From an uncultured Bacteroidales bacterium (GTDB taxonomy: Bacteria > Bacteroidota > Bacteroidia > Bacteroidales > Paludibacteraceae), in the NCBI GenBank assembly GCA_946619625.1, contig CAMOMF010000228.1, positions 1 to 13,851 of the forward strand: a stretch of 13,851 bases of DNA. Direction: 5' to 3'. Made by a program: the position numbers and the translations under genes. Below are positions 5,219-11,985 of this stretch, in pieces. The notes under the pieces were generated by a model. It was not told the origin of the DNA. It made no database searches and saw only the letters and a list, made by a program, of their open reading frames with translations. Numbering within the stretch: the stretch's first letter is position 1; the number at the start of each line of letters is the position of its first letter.

Positions 5219-8200
5219 ATGGATACTTTCACTCATCTTCACGTTCACTCGCACTACTCGCTCCTTGACGGCATGTCCAAGATTAACGAGTTGGTGGACA
5301 AATGTATGCGTACCGGCATGCACGCCATGGCATTGACCGATCATGGCAATATGTATGGCGTGAAGGACTTTCTCGATTATTCTAAAAAGGTGAACGGTGC
5401 TGCGAAAGGTGCCGTCAAGGATTGCAAGACACGTATCGCAAAGGCGAAAGAGCGGATTGCAGAGAAAGGTAAGTGGGAAAACATGCTCAAAGAGGGGCAT
5501 TGGCCGGAGGAAGACGGAGGTGCTCCGCTCACTGACCATGACCGGAAAGACGTGTCGCAGAAACTGCAGGACAGCAAGGCCGCCGAGAAAGCACTGCCTA
5601 TGTATGAGGCGGAACTGCCCAAACTGGAAGAGAAAGCCGCATCTTTTATTCCGTTCAAACCCATTGTCGGGGTGGAGGCATATTGTGCACGGCGTACGCG
5701 ATTCGACAAAGACAGGAACGTCAAGTACCTCAACAACCGAGGTAAAGAAAAGATAACCGACTCGTCCGGATGGCACCTTATTCTGCTGGCGAAAAACATG
5801 CAGGGCTACCGCAATCTGTGTCGTATGGTCAGCCTCTCTTTTATTGAGGGATTTTACGGTAAACCGCGAATCGACAAACAACTTATCGAGGAGTTCCACG
5901 AGGGAATCATATGTTGCTCGGCATGTCTGGGAGGTGAGTTGCCGCAACTGATTATGCAGGGCAAGCAGGACGAAGCGGAAAAGAGCGCTCAATGGTTCAA
6001 ATCCGTCTTTGGGGAGGATTATTACATCGAGATTCAGCGCCACCAGACCGACAAAATCCGCGGCAACCAGGATACTTACCAGCAGCAGATGGTTGTCAAC
6101 CCCATCCTGATGGATATAGCAGGGCGCAATGGTATCAAGGTCATTTGCACCAACGATGCCCATTTTGTGGAAGAAGAGCATGCCGAAGCGCACGAGTTGT
6201 TAGTGCTGCTCAACACCGGTCGGACGATGGAGGATATCAACAAAGATGTCAATGACGAGACCGACGACAACATGGCGTACACCAAGCAAGAGTGGCTAAA
6301 AACACCCGAAGAAATGGCGGCAATATTCAGTGATGTGCCCGAGGCGCTTGCCAATACGCAGGAGATTGTACAAAAGGTAGAGGTCTATGATATTGATTCC
6401 GGTCCTATTATGCCTAAATTCCCCATTCCGGAATCATTCGGAACAGAAGAGCAGTGGCATGAGAAATTTACCGAGCAGGACCTTTTCGATGAGTTCACCC
6501 GCGACGAAAAAGGCAATGTGGTTCTTACGCAAGAAGAGGCGGAGAAAAAAGTAAAAGCGCTGGGCGGCTACGAAAAACTGTATCGAATCAAGTTCGAGGC
6601 GGACTACCTCAGCAAACTCACTTGGGAAGGTGCCCACATGCGCTACGGCGACAAGGTGGATGCTGATACGCCCGAGGGCAACGCCATCCGGGAACGAATC
6701 ACCTTCGAGTTGCACGTGATGAAAACCATGGGTTTCCCGGGGTACTTTCTTATCGTATATGATTATATCCGCGCCGCACGTGAAGAACTGGGGGTGTCGG
6801 TGGGACCCGGACGTGGTTCGGCGGCAGGCTCCGTGGTGGCATATTGTTTGCGTATCACAGATGTGGACCCGTTGCCCTATGACTTGCTGTTCGAGCGTTT
6901 CCTCAATCCTGACCGTATCTCGCTGCCCGATATTGATGTCGATTTTGACGATGCCGGACGTGGCAAGGTGCTGGATTGGGTCAGTGAAAAGTACGGAAAG
7001 ACCCATGTGGCACATATCATCACTTATGGCACAATGGCATCTAAATCAGCCATCTCCGATGTGGGACGTGTACTGAAAGTGCCCCTTGCTGAGGTGAATA
7101 AAATCAAATCATACGTGCCCGAACGCAGTTTCCCCGATAACATTAAGGACGAAAAAGGCAAGTCACCCAAAGTCAATCTGGCGAACTGCTACAAGTATGT
7201 CAAGGAACTGAAAGATATCCTCGGTTCGGACAACGAGCAGGAAAAAGCCATGCTTCATTATGCCGAAGAGCTGGAGGACACAATCCGTCAAGTGGGTATT
7301 CATGCGTGCGGGGTCATTATCGGGGCGGACGACCTCACCAAGTTTGCACCCTTGGCAACCGTTAAGGACCGTGCTACCGGCAAGGACATCATGGTCACAC
7401 AGTACGATGGGCACGTGGTAGAATCGGTCGGACTCATCAAAATGGACTTCCTGGGGCTGATCACGCTCACCATCATCAAGGAGACGCTGGAGAATATCAA
7501 GAAAACGCACAACGGGCTCATCGTGGATATCGACCATATACCCGTTGATGACGAACTGACATACAAGTTGTTCCAGGAGGGGCGTACTATCGCTACATTC
7601 CAGTTTGAGTCTGCCGGTATGCAGAAGTACCTCCGTGAACTCAAACCTACCGTTTTGCCTGACCTCATTGCCATGAATGCCCTCTATCGTCCCGGACCGA
7701 TGGATTATATACCGCAGTTCATCCGGCGCAAGAACGGACAAGAACCCATCGAGTACGATATACCCATCATGGAGACCTACCTCAAGGATACGTACGGCAT
7801 CACTGTCTATCAGGAACAGGTCATGCTGCTTAGTCGTCTTCTTGCCGGATTCACTCGCGGCGAAAGTGATTCGCTGCGCAAGGCGATGGGTAAGAAGAAG
7901 AAAGATATCGTCGATGCCATGAAGCCCAAGTTCATCGAGGGCGGGCGTAAGAACGGATACGATTCGGAAAAACTGGATAAGATTTGGACCGATTGGGAGA
8001 AATTTGCCTCCTATGCCTTCAATAAATCTCATGCTACATGTTATGCGTGGGTCGCCTATCAGACCGGCTACCTCAAGGCGCATTTCCCCGCTGAATTTAT
8101 GGCGGCAAACCTTACGGTCTCAAAAGACGATATTGGCAAAGTCACTAAACTGATGGAGGAGTGCAAAGAGATGAAAATCAATGTTCTTCCACCGGATGTC

Positions 8201-9514
8201 AACGAGTCCGACCTCAATTTCATGGTCAACGAAGAGGGCAATATTCGCTTTGGTTTGGGTGGCATCAAGGGCGTTGGCGAAGGAGCCGTGATGGCCATCA
8301 TGGGCGAGCGCGGCAAGAACGGGCGTTTCACTTCCATCTTCGATTTCGTAGAGCGCGTCAGCCTTACGGCTTGTAACCGCAAAGTTATTGAGAATCTGGC
8401 TACAAGCGGTGCCTTCGATTGCTTCGACAATTTCTATCGAGAGCAACTCTTTACCATCAACTCCCGTGGCGACAATGTGCTTGATACCATTATGCGCTAT
8501 GGGAACAAATTCCAGGCGGAACAGCAGGAACAGCAGAACTCCCTCTTTGCCATGTTCGGCGACAATGGAGGAGTAGAGATCCAGCACCCCGAACTGCCGC
8601 AGACCGAGCGGTGGAGTACCATTGAGCGACTCAATTTGGAAAAAGGACTTATCGGCATCTACCTCTCTGCGCACCCGCTGGACGAGTATCGCTTTGAACT
8701 CAATGAGATGTGCGATATTCACTCCGACGACATGAACTATTTCGGCAAGTGGAACCGCAACCAAATCAATACTGAAGACCCCTCTAAGAACCGGCCACGC
8801 GCCTATGTTCCGGCTGAAGGTGAACCCGACCCAAAAGAGTGGTTGCTGCAGCATGAAGACCGAATTGCCCATATCGGAGGAATCATTACAGGTGTTCAGA
8901 ATCGCACCTCCAAGAATGGCAATGCGTATGCCGAATACACGTTGGAGGATTACAATGGCAGTTTCACTTTCACCCTCTTCGGGCAGGATTTCACTAATTT
9001 TGCGCCTCGCCTCATGCCTAATAGTTTTGTCTTCATTACCGGCATTTTCCAGCAGCGGGGAGCCGAACGTATCCGCCAAAACAGAGCAAAATTCCGTAAT
9101 AGCAAGCCTTATGAACCGCTGCCTTTTGAACAGGCGGAGTACGAGTTTCTAATAAAGGATGTGGAGCCTCTGGGAGGACTGCAAGCCAAATCACTGCGCG
9201 AAGTTATTTTGGAAATGCCGTTGGAGAATATCCGTGACGAGTTCAACCAACTGCTTCGTGACGAGTGTGAACGTATGCAGAAAGTCATCGAGGAACAGCG
9301 CCGTGCTGAGAAAGCGGCTAACACTCACCCCAACGAGCAGAAACAGTTCGCAGCGGCTGCGCTTAAGGTCGTCCTGCACGATGAAATCAATAACAACCAT
9401 ATCACGCTTAATAGTACCAAATACCAGTTGTTTGTGGATGGGGTTTTCTATAACTTCCTCTTGGACCTGCGCAAGTCCGGCACCTGCGATTTCCATGTTA
9501 AGTTCGACGCCTGA
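5219..9514 (+). CDS. dnaE: DNA polymerase III alpha subunit
   Basis: This is the replicative C-family polymerase, 1431 residues, longer than the E. coli protein (1160). The PHP domain opens with HLHVHSHYSLLDG and keeps all nine expected metal ligands: His8, His10, Asp17, His42, Glu153, His186, Cys236, Asp313 and His315. A coiled-coil-like insertion (about 57-143) splits it. The polymerase motifs are GPGRGSAAGS (about 529-538), PDIDVDFDD (Asp573 and Asp575 catalytic) and KMDFLGL (third catalytic Asp, about 743). A helix-hairpin-helix region (FGLGGIKGVGEGA, about 1012-1024) is followed by QNSLF at about 1106-1110, a good beta-clamp-binding pentapeptide, then an OB fold (about 1215-1290) and a Bacteroidetes-type C-terminal domain. 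The start 2 nt after the radical SAM stop suggests coupled translation. Intact PHP ligands suggest proofreading 3'-5' exonuclease activity in the polymerase itself. Confidence 0.96.
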   Translation: MDTFTHLHVHSHYSLLDGMSKINELVDKCMRTGMHAMALTDHGNMYGVKDFLDYSKKVNGAAKGAVKDCKTRIAKAKERIAEKGKWENMLKEGHWPEEDGGAPLTDHDRKDVSQKLQDSKAAEKALPMYEAELPKLEEKAASFIPFKPIVGVEAYCARRTRFDKDRNVKYLNNRGKEKITDSSGWHLILLAKNMQGYRNLCRMVSLSFIEGFYGKPRIDKQLIEEFHEGIICCSACLGGELPQLIMQGKQDEAEKSAQWFKSVFGEDYYIEIQRHQTDKIRGNQDTYQQQMVVNPILMDIAGRNGIKVICTNDAHFVEEEHAEAHELLVLLNTGRTMEDINKDVNDETDDNMAYTKQEWLKTPEEMAAIFSDVPEALANTQEIVQKVEVYDIDSGPIMPKFPIPESFGTEEQWHEKFTEQDLFDEFTRDEKGNVVLTQEEAEKKVKALGGYEKLYRIKFEADYLSKLTWEGAHMRYGDKVDADTPEGNAIRERITFELHVMKTMGFPGYFLIVYDYIRAAREELGVSVGPGRGSAAGSVVAYCLRITDVDPLPYDLLFERFLNPDRISLPDIDVDFDDAGRGKVLDWVSEKYGKTHVAHIITYGTMASKSAISDVGRVLKVPLAEVNKIKSYVPERSFPDNIKDEKGKSPKVNLANCYKYVKELKDILGSDNEQEKAMLHYAEELEDTIRQVGIHACGVIIGADDLTKFAPLATVKDRATGKDIMVTQYDGHVVESVGLIKMDFLGLITLTIIKETLENIKKTHNGLIVDIDHIPVDDELTYKLFQEGRTIATFQFESAGMQKYLRELKPTVLPDLIAMNALYRPGPMDYIPQFIRRKNGQEPIEYDIPIMETYLKDTYGITVYQEQVMLLSRLLAGFTRGESDSLRKAMGKKKKDIVDAMKPKFIEGGRKNGYDSEKLDKIWTDWEKFASYAFNKSHATCYAWVAYQTGYLKAHFPAEFMAANLTVSKDDIGKVTKLMEECKEMKINVLPPDVNESDLNFMVNEEGNIRFGLGGIKGVGEGAVMAIMGERGKNGRFTSIFDFVERVSLTACNRKVIENLATSGAFDCFDNFYREQLFTINSRGDNVLDTIMRYGNKFQAEQQEQQNSLFAMFGDNGGVEIQHPELPQTERWSTIERLNLEKGLIGIYLSAHPLDEYRFELNEMCDIHSDDMNYFGKWNRNQINTEDPSKNRPRAYVPAEGEPDPKEWLLQHEDRIAHIGGIITGVQNRTSKNGNAYAEYTLEDYNGSFTFTLFGQDFTNFAPRLMPNSFVFITGIFQQRGAERIRQNRAKFRNSKPYEPLPFEQAEYEFLIKDVEPLGGLQAKSLREVILEMPLENIRDEFNQLLRDECERMQKVIEEQRRAEKAANTHPNEQKQFAAAALKVVLHDEINNNHITLNSTKYQLFVDGVFYNFLLDLRKSGTCDFHVKFDA

Positions 9515-9558
9515 CAGCAATACTCCGCACCATCCATCCTTTACACCATATAACCACC

Positions 9559-9602
9559 AGCGGGTGATTAGCGGGTGATTAGCGGGTGATTAGCGAACGA
9601 TT
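9559..9602. repeat. 11-bp tandem repeat (three perfect units plus one degenerate) at the folC 3' end
   Basis: The unit AGCGGGTGATT occurs perfectly at 9559-9569, 9570-9580 and 9581-9591, followed by AGCGAACGATT at 9592-9602 with three changes. The array covers the last codons of folC, and the folC TAA (9568-9570) is formed across a unit boundary. Eleven is not a multiple of three, so each unit gained or lost shifts the frame of the folC tail. Confidence 0.95.
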
Positions 9603-10941
9603 CTTTTATCGCTTCTCCCACTACGTAGTTGCTCCCACCTATGAAGAGCACGTCTTCGGGACCGGCATCTTTTTGCGCCGCATGTACTGCCACCTCCACG
9701 GGACCGTACGCCATCCCTATCAGTCCGTGCGTCAATCCTTTACGGCACATTTCATCTGCTGGTATGGCGCGCTTGGTCTGTGCCTCGCACCAATAGTAAT
9801 ACGCCGAGCGGGGTAGTAGTTCCATTACGGTGTCCACATCTTTGTCTGACACCATGCCGAACACGATTCGCAGGTGACGGTCACCTTTCGACAATTCTTT
9901 CAGTTGCTCTACGTAGGTTCTTATTCCATGCGAGTTATGTCCCGTGTCGCAAATAGTCAGGGGCGTCTGCGACAACACCTCCCATCTGCCGCGCAGTCCA
10001 GTCAGTGTGCAAACATGCGCGAAGCCCTCTGCAATGGCTTTTTCTGTTAGGGTGGGGAACACGCTCCTCAGTACACGCAGTGCCACATAGGCGGTCTGCA
10101 TGTTCTTCTCCTGATATGCACCGCTCAATTCGCATTGAGGCACATTCTTTCTGCGTACACTGCGCAGGTAACTGCACTGATCGGCAAACCAAATCAGCCC
10201 CAACTCTCCCATCAAGCCGGGTGCTTTACTATTTGGTTGCCCATCTGTTTGCTGCAGACCGCACTCTGCTGCTTTGCCATGGCTTTGCAACAATCCGCAG
10301 TCTGCTGCTTTGTTAAGAAACACCTGCTCGGTCTCCGCCTGCGTCTCGCCAATGACGCACGGCACACCGGGTTTCATTATTCCCGCTTTTTCTGCGGCAA
10401 TGGCACTCAGCGTACTGCCCAAAAACTCAGTATGGTCCAAACCGATATTGGTAATCACGCTAACTAACGGGGCGACGATATTTGTCGCATCCAATCGACC
10501 GCCCAAGCCGGTCTCTACTACGGCGATATCTACTTTCTCTTTCGCAAAATACTGAAAGGCAAGGGCGGTGATTGTCTCGAAAAAAGAGGGCTGCACCGCA
10601 TCCAGATAAGCCTTTTCTTTTTCCACAAAATTCGACACCTCGTCTTTCTCTATCATCTTACCGTTTATGCGGATTCGCTCGCGAAAATCGACCAAGTGCG
10701 GACTGGTGTATAGCCCCACTTTCAGCCCTGCTGCTTGCAACGCCGCCGCTATCAGGTGCGATGTCGAACCCTTGCCGTTGGTTCCAGCCACATGTACGCA
10801 GCGAAATGACTGGTGCGGCTCGCCAAAATGCGCCATCAGTGTCTGTACATTTTCAAGTCCGGGCTTGTATGCCTTAGCCCCCACCACATGAAACGGTGGT
10901 CGCGAGTTGTACAGATAATCAATTGATTCTTCGTATGTCAT
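9568..10941 (-). CDS. folC: Bifunctional folylpolyglutamate synthase / dihydrofolate synthase
   Basis: This Mur-ligase-fold enzyme adds glutamate to dihydropteroate and folates using ATP, in the cytosol. With the start at 10941 it has 457 residues. VAGTNGKGST (51-60) is the P-loop, ETGLGGRLDATN (143-154) and AAEKAGIMKPG (182-192, with the Lys expected to be carbamylated) are family motifs, and CDTGHNSHG (331-339) is the DxxHN block of the second domain. I chose the ATG at 10941 because the upstream in-frame ATG at 10992 lies within the predicted -7 box, and because homologues begin with a sequence like MTYEESIDYLYN. Two oddities: a 12-codon imperfect tandem duplication at about residues 211-234, and an 11-bp tandem repeat that forms the last residues and stop. 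The gene converges on dnaE with a 53-nt gap; no convincing terminator hairpin is visible there. Confidence 0.94.
   Translation of the reverse strand: MTYEESIDYLYNSRPPFHVVGAKAYKPGLENVQTLMAHFGEPHQSFRCVHVAGTNGKGSTSHLIAAALQAAGLKVGLYTSPHLVDFRERIRINGKMIEKDEVSNFVEKEKAYLDAVQPSFFETITALAFQYFAKEKVDIAVVETGLGGRLDATNIVAPLVSVITNIGLDHTEFLGSTLSAIAAEKAGIMKPGVPCVIGETQAETEQVFLNKAADCGLLQSHGKAAECGLQQTDGQPNSKAPGLMGELGLIWFADQCSYLRSVRRKNVPQCELSGAYQEKNMQTAYVALRVLRSVFPTLTEKAIAEGFAHVCTLTGLRGRWEVLSQTPLTICDTGHNSHGIRTYVEQLKELSKGDRHLRIVFGMVSDKDVDTVMELLPRSAYYYWCEAQTKRAIPADEMCRKGLTHGLIGMAYGPVEVAVHAAQKDAGPEDVLFIGGSNYVVGEAIKESFANHPLITR
10240..10311 (-). repeat. folC: 36-bp imperfect tandem duplication inside folC
   Basis: Two in-frame 36-nt units (10276-10311 and 10240-10275) agree at 27 of 36 positions by my hand alignment. 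They encode KAADCGLLQSHG and KAAECGLQQTDG (8 of 12 residues the same). The duplicated segment lies between the two conserved halves of FolC, in a region that looks longer than in relatives, so it is probably a surface-loop expansion. Confidence 0.85.
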
Positions 10942-10989
10942 ATTGTTGTTTCTTCGTGTTCTATGTACATGTGTTGAATAAATGTGCCG

Positions 10990-11021
10990 CAATTTTATTG
11001 CTTTTTTCCGAATGATGCAAA
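10990..11021 (-). promoter_or_regulatory. Bacteroidetes-type promoter for folC
   Basis: On the minus strand TTTG (11018-11021), a 20-nt spacer and TAAAATTG (10990-10997, one mismatch to TAnnTTTG) precede folC. Transcription would start near 10983, giving a leader of about 42 nt before the ATG at 10941. The -7 box sits inside a perfect short palindrome, GCAAT-TTT-ATTGC (10989-11001). The 102-nt gap to the TraB-like gene holds nothing else I can support. Confidence 0.6.
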
Positions 11022-11043
11022 TAAATAGTTTATCAGTACCAGG

Positions 11044-11925
11044 TTAGCGTTGAGGTTTATTAAGTGGCTTAACGCGGTAACCGTCAGCGCGGAGCAGTGC
11101 AATGAGGCCGTCATCGCCTCCCAAATACATGGCATCAATGGGGATGAAAGCGTTTCCTTTTAGCAGATGCGGTCGCAAGCGCCGTACCCACTCTTTGTTG
11201 CGGGAACAAAACACTTTGTAGTCAGAAAAAGAGAGGGTTGCGGTGTTGTCCGGCGCACTGATAAGGAAAGCCATGTCCAGCAATCGTCCTTCTTTGTAGA
11301 GGTTGCGGATGTTTTTCTCCAGACGAACCTCCACCTCGGGGTAGTCAATGATTTTCATCAGTTGTTCGTACTGCCAGTAGATGGGTTCGCGGTCGAACAT
11401 CATATAGAGTGCTTCGCCAATATCATCAAGTGGGATAACGGGTTTGCCCTGTTGGTTTGCCACTTCTTCGAAGAAATGGTTGGCAGGACGGATGTTGGCG
11501 GCATTGAGCCATTTGTTGAACAGCTCGTTGCGGTACAACTCAATGATATATTGCGGCTTAAGTCGTGCCAGTTGGTGAAAGGACATCTCTAACGTCAGTT
11601 GCAAGGCAACATCCAATTGCTTGATTTGGTCGGGCGTGAGGAAATCCTCGGCGCTGACGGTGTCCGGTAGGAGAGCGGCCGTGCGTAGCGCTGCAATCGC
11701 CTCATAGTCCTCGATGGCGAACTCCGTGATAATATTATCGCAGCGCGAATAGGTGGCGAAGAGGTTGGGGATTGTGTCGAGGAAAGTGATATCAGTCAGC
11801 CGGTTGGTGGCAAAGAGGTAAGAGGGTTTTGCCACGCCGTTGCCACTGATTTTCCACAGCAACTGTGCTTGCACCTGGAAAGGCACCAGCAGCGCGAGAA
11901 TGAATATGAAACGCTTTAGTCGCAA
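11044..11925 (-). CDS. Exported TraB/GumN-family protein lacking the conserved histidine motifs
   Basis: Read from the TTG at 11925 this gives 293 residues: a signal peptide (RLKRF, hydrophobic core, cleavage near VQA|Q, residues 20-21), then LLWKISGNGVAKPSYLF, typical of Bacteroidetes TraB/GumN proteins. The C-terminal block DGLIALLRADGYRVKPL (272-288) also fits. TraB/GumN proteins are related to TIKI-type metalloproteases and carry a GTxH motif near the N-terminus and a GxxHL motif near the C-terminus. Here these read ATNR (39-42) and DAMYL (264-268), so both histidines are gone and the protein is probably not a working enzyme. No ATG is usable in this frame before residue 114. The TTG at 11925 is favoured by GAGGAAAG some 12 nt upstream; a TTG at 11970 would add 15 residues before the signal peptide. 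The gene follows the TPR gene closely and is probably in its operon. Confidence 0.7.
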   Translation of the reverse strand: MRLKRFIFILALLVPFQVQAQLLWKISGNGVAKPSYLFATNRLTDITFLDTIPNLFATYSRCDNIITEFAIEDYEAIAALRTAALLPDTVSAEDFLTPDQIKQLDVALQLTLEMSFHQLARLKPQYIIELYRNELFNKWLNAANIRPANHFFEEVANQQGKPVIPLDDIGEALYMMFDREPIYWQYEQLMKIIDYPEVEVRLEKNIRNLYKEGRLLDMAFLISAPDNTATLSFSDYKVFCSRNKEWVRRLRPHLLKGNAFIPIDAMYLGGDDGLIALLRADGYRVKPLNKPQR

Positions 11926-11978
11926 AATTTGTATTTCTTTCCTCGCAGGCACAAAGACCTGCGTACCCAATTTACCAT
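11916..11978 (-). other. Possible 20-codon leader ORF overlapping the start of the TraB-like gene
   Basis: An ATG at 11978, 7 nt after the TPR gene stop, opens a 20-codon frame rich in Arg and Lys. It ends with TAA at 11916-11918, just past the proposed TTG start at 11925. It could couple translation between the two genes. A single missing T in the TTTT run nearby would fuse it to the TraB-like frame, so an assembly error is another explanation. Confidence 0.3.
11944..11963 (-). promoter_or_regulatory. Short GC-rich hairpin before the TraB-like start
   Basis: CGCAGG (944-949 of this thousand) and CCTGCG (958-963) form a perfect 6-bp stem with an 8-nt loop, read in either direction. On the minus-strand mRNA it lies directly before the GAGGAAAG ribosome-binding-like site of the TraB-like gene. 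No T-run follows, so it is not a classical terminator; it could affect translation. Confidence 0.35.
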
Positions 11979-11985
11979 TTAATGT

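Noticed and set aside
4266..5219. A 317-codon open frame antisense to the whole radical SAM gene
   Set aside because: It mirrors the coding strand almost end to end, its translation has no recognisable domain, and the plus-strand frame has clear catalytic motifs. It is a codon-bias shadow.
5087..6193. A 368-codon minus-strand open frame across the start of dnaE
   Set aside because: It crosses the radical SAM/dnaE junction antisense to strong genes and shows no domain, promoter or ribosome-binding site.
7163..9079. Several minus-strand open frames of 100-320 codons within dnaE
   Set aside because: All are antisense to conserved polymerase motifs and have no family resemblance.
9559..9602. 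CRISPR-like array
   Set aside because: The units are only 11 bp and directly adjacent without spacers; this is a simple tandem repeat.
10942..10992. Upstream ATG at 10992 as the folC start
   Set aside because: It lies within the predicted -7 box, so it would not be in the transcript, and the 17 added residues have no similarity to FolC N-termini.
10989..11008. Rho-independent terminator on the plus strand (GCAAT hairpin followed by TTTTTT)
   Set aside because: The stem is only 5 bp and AT-rich, and no plus-strand gene ends nearby; it better fits a promoter palindrome.
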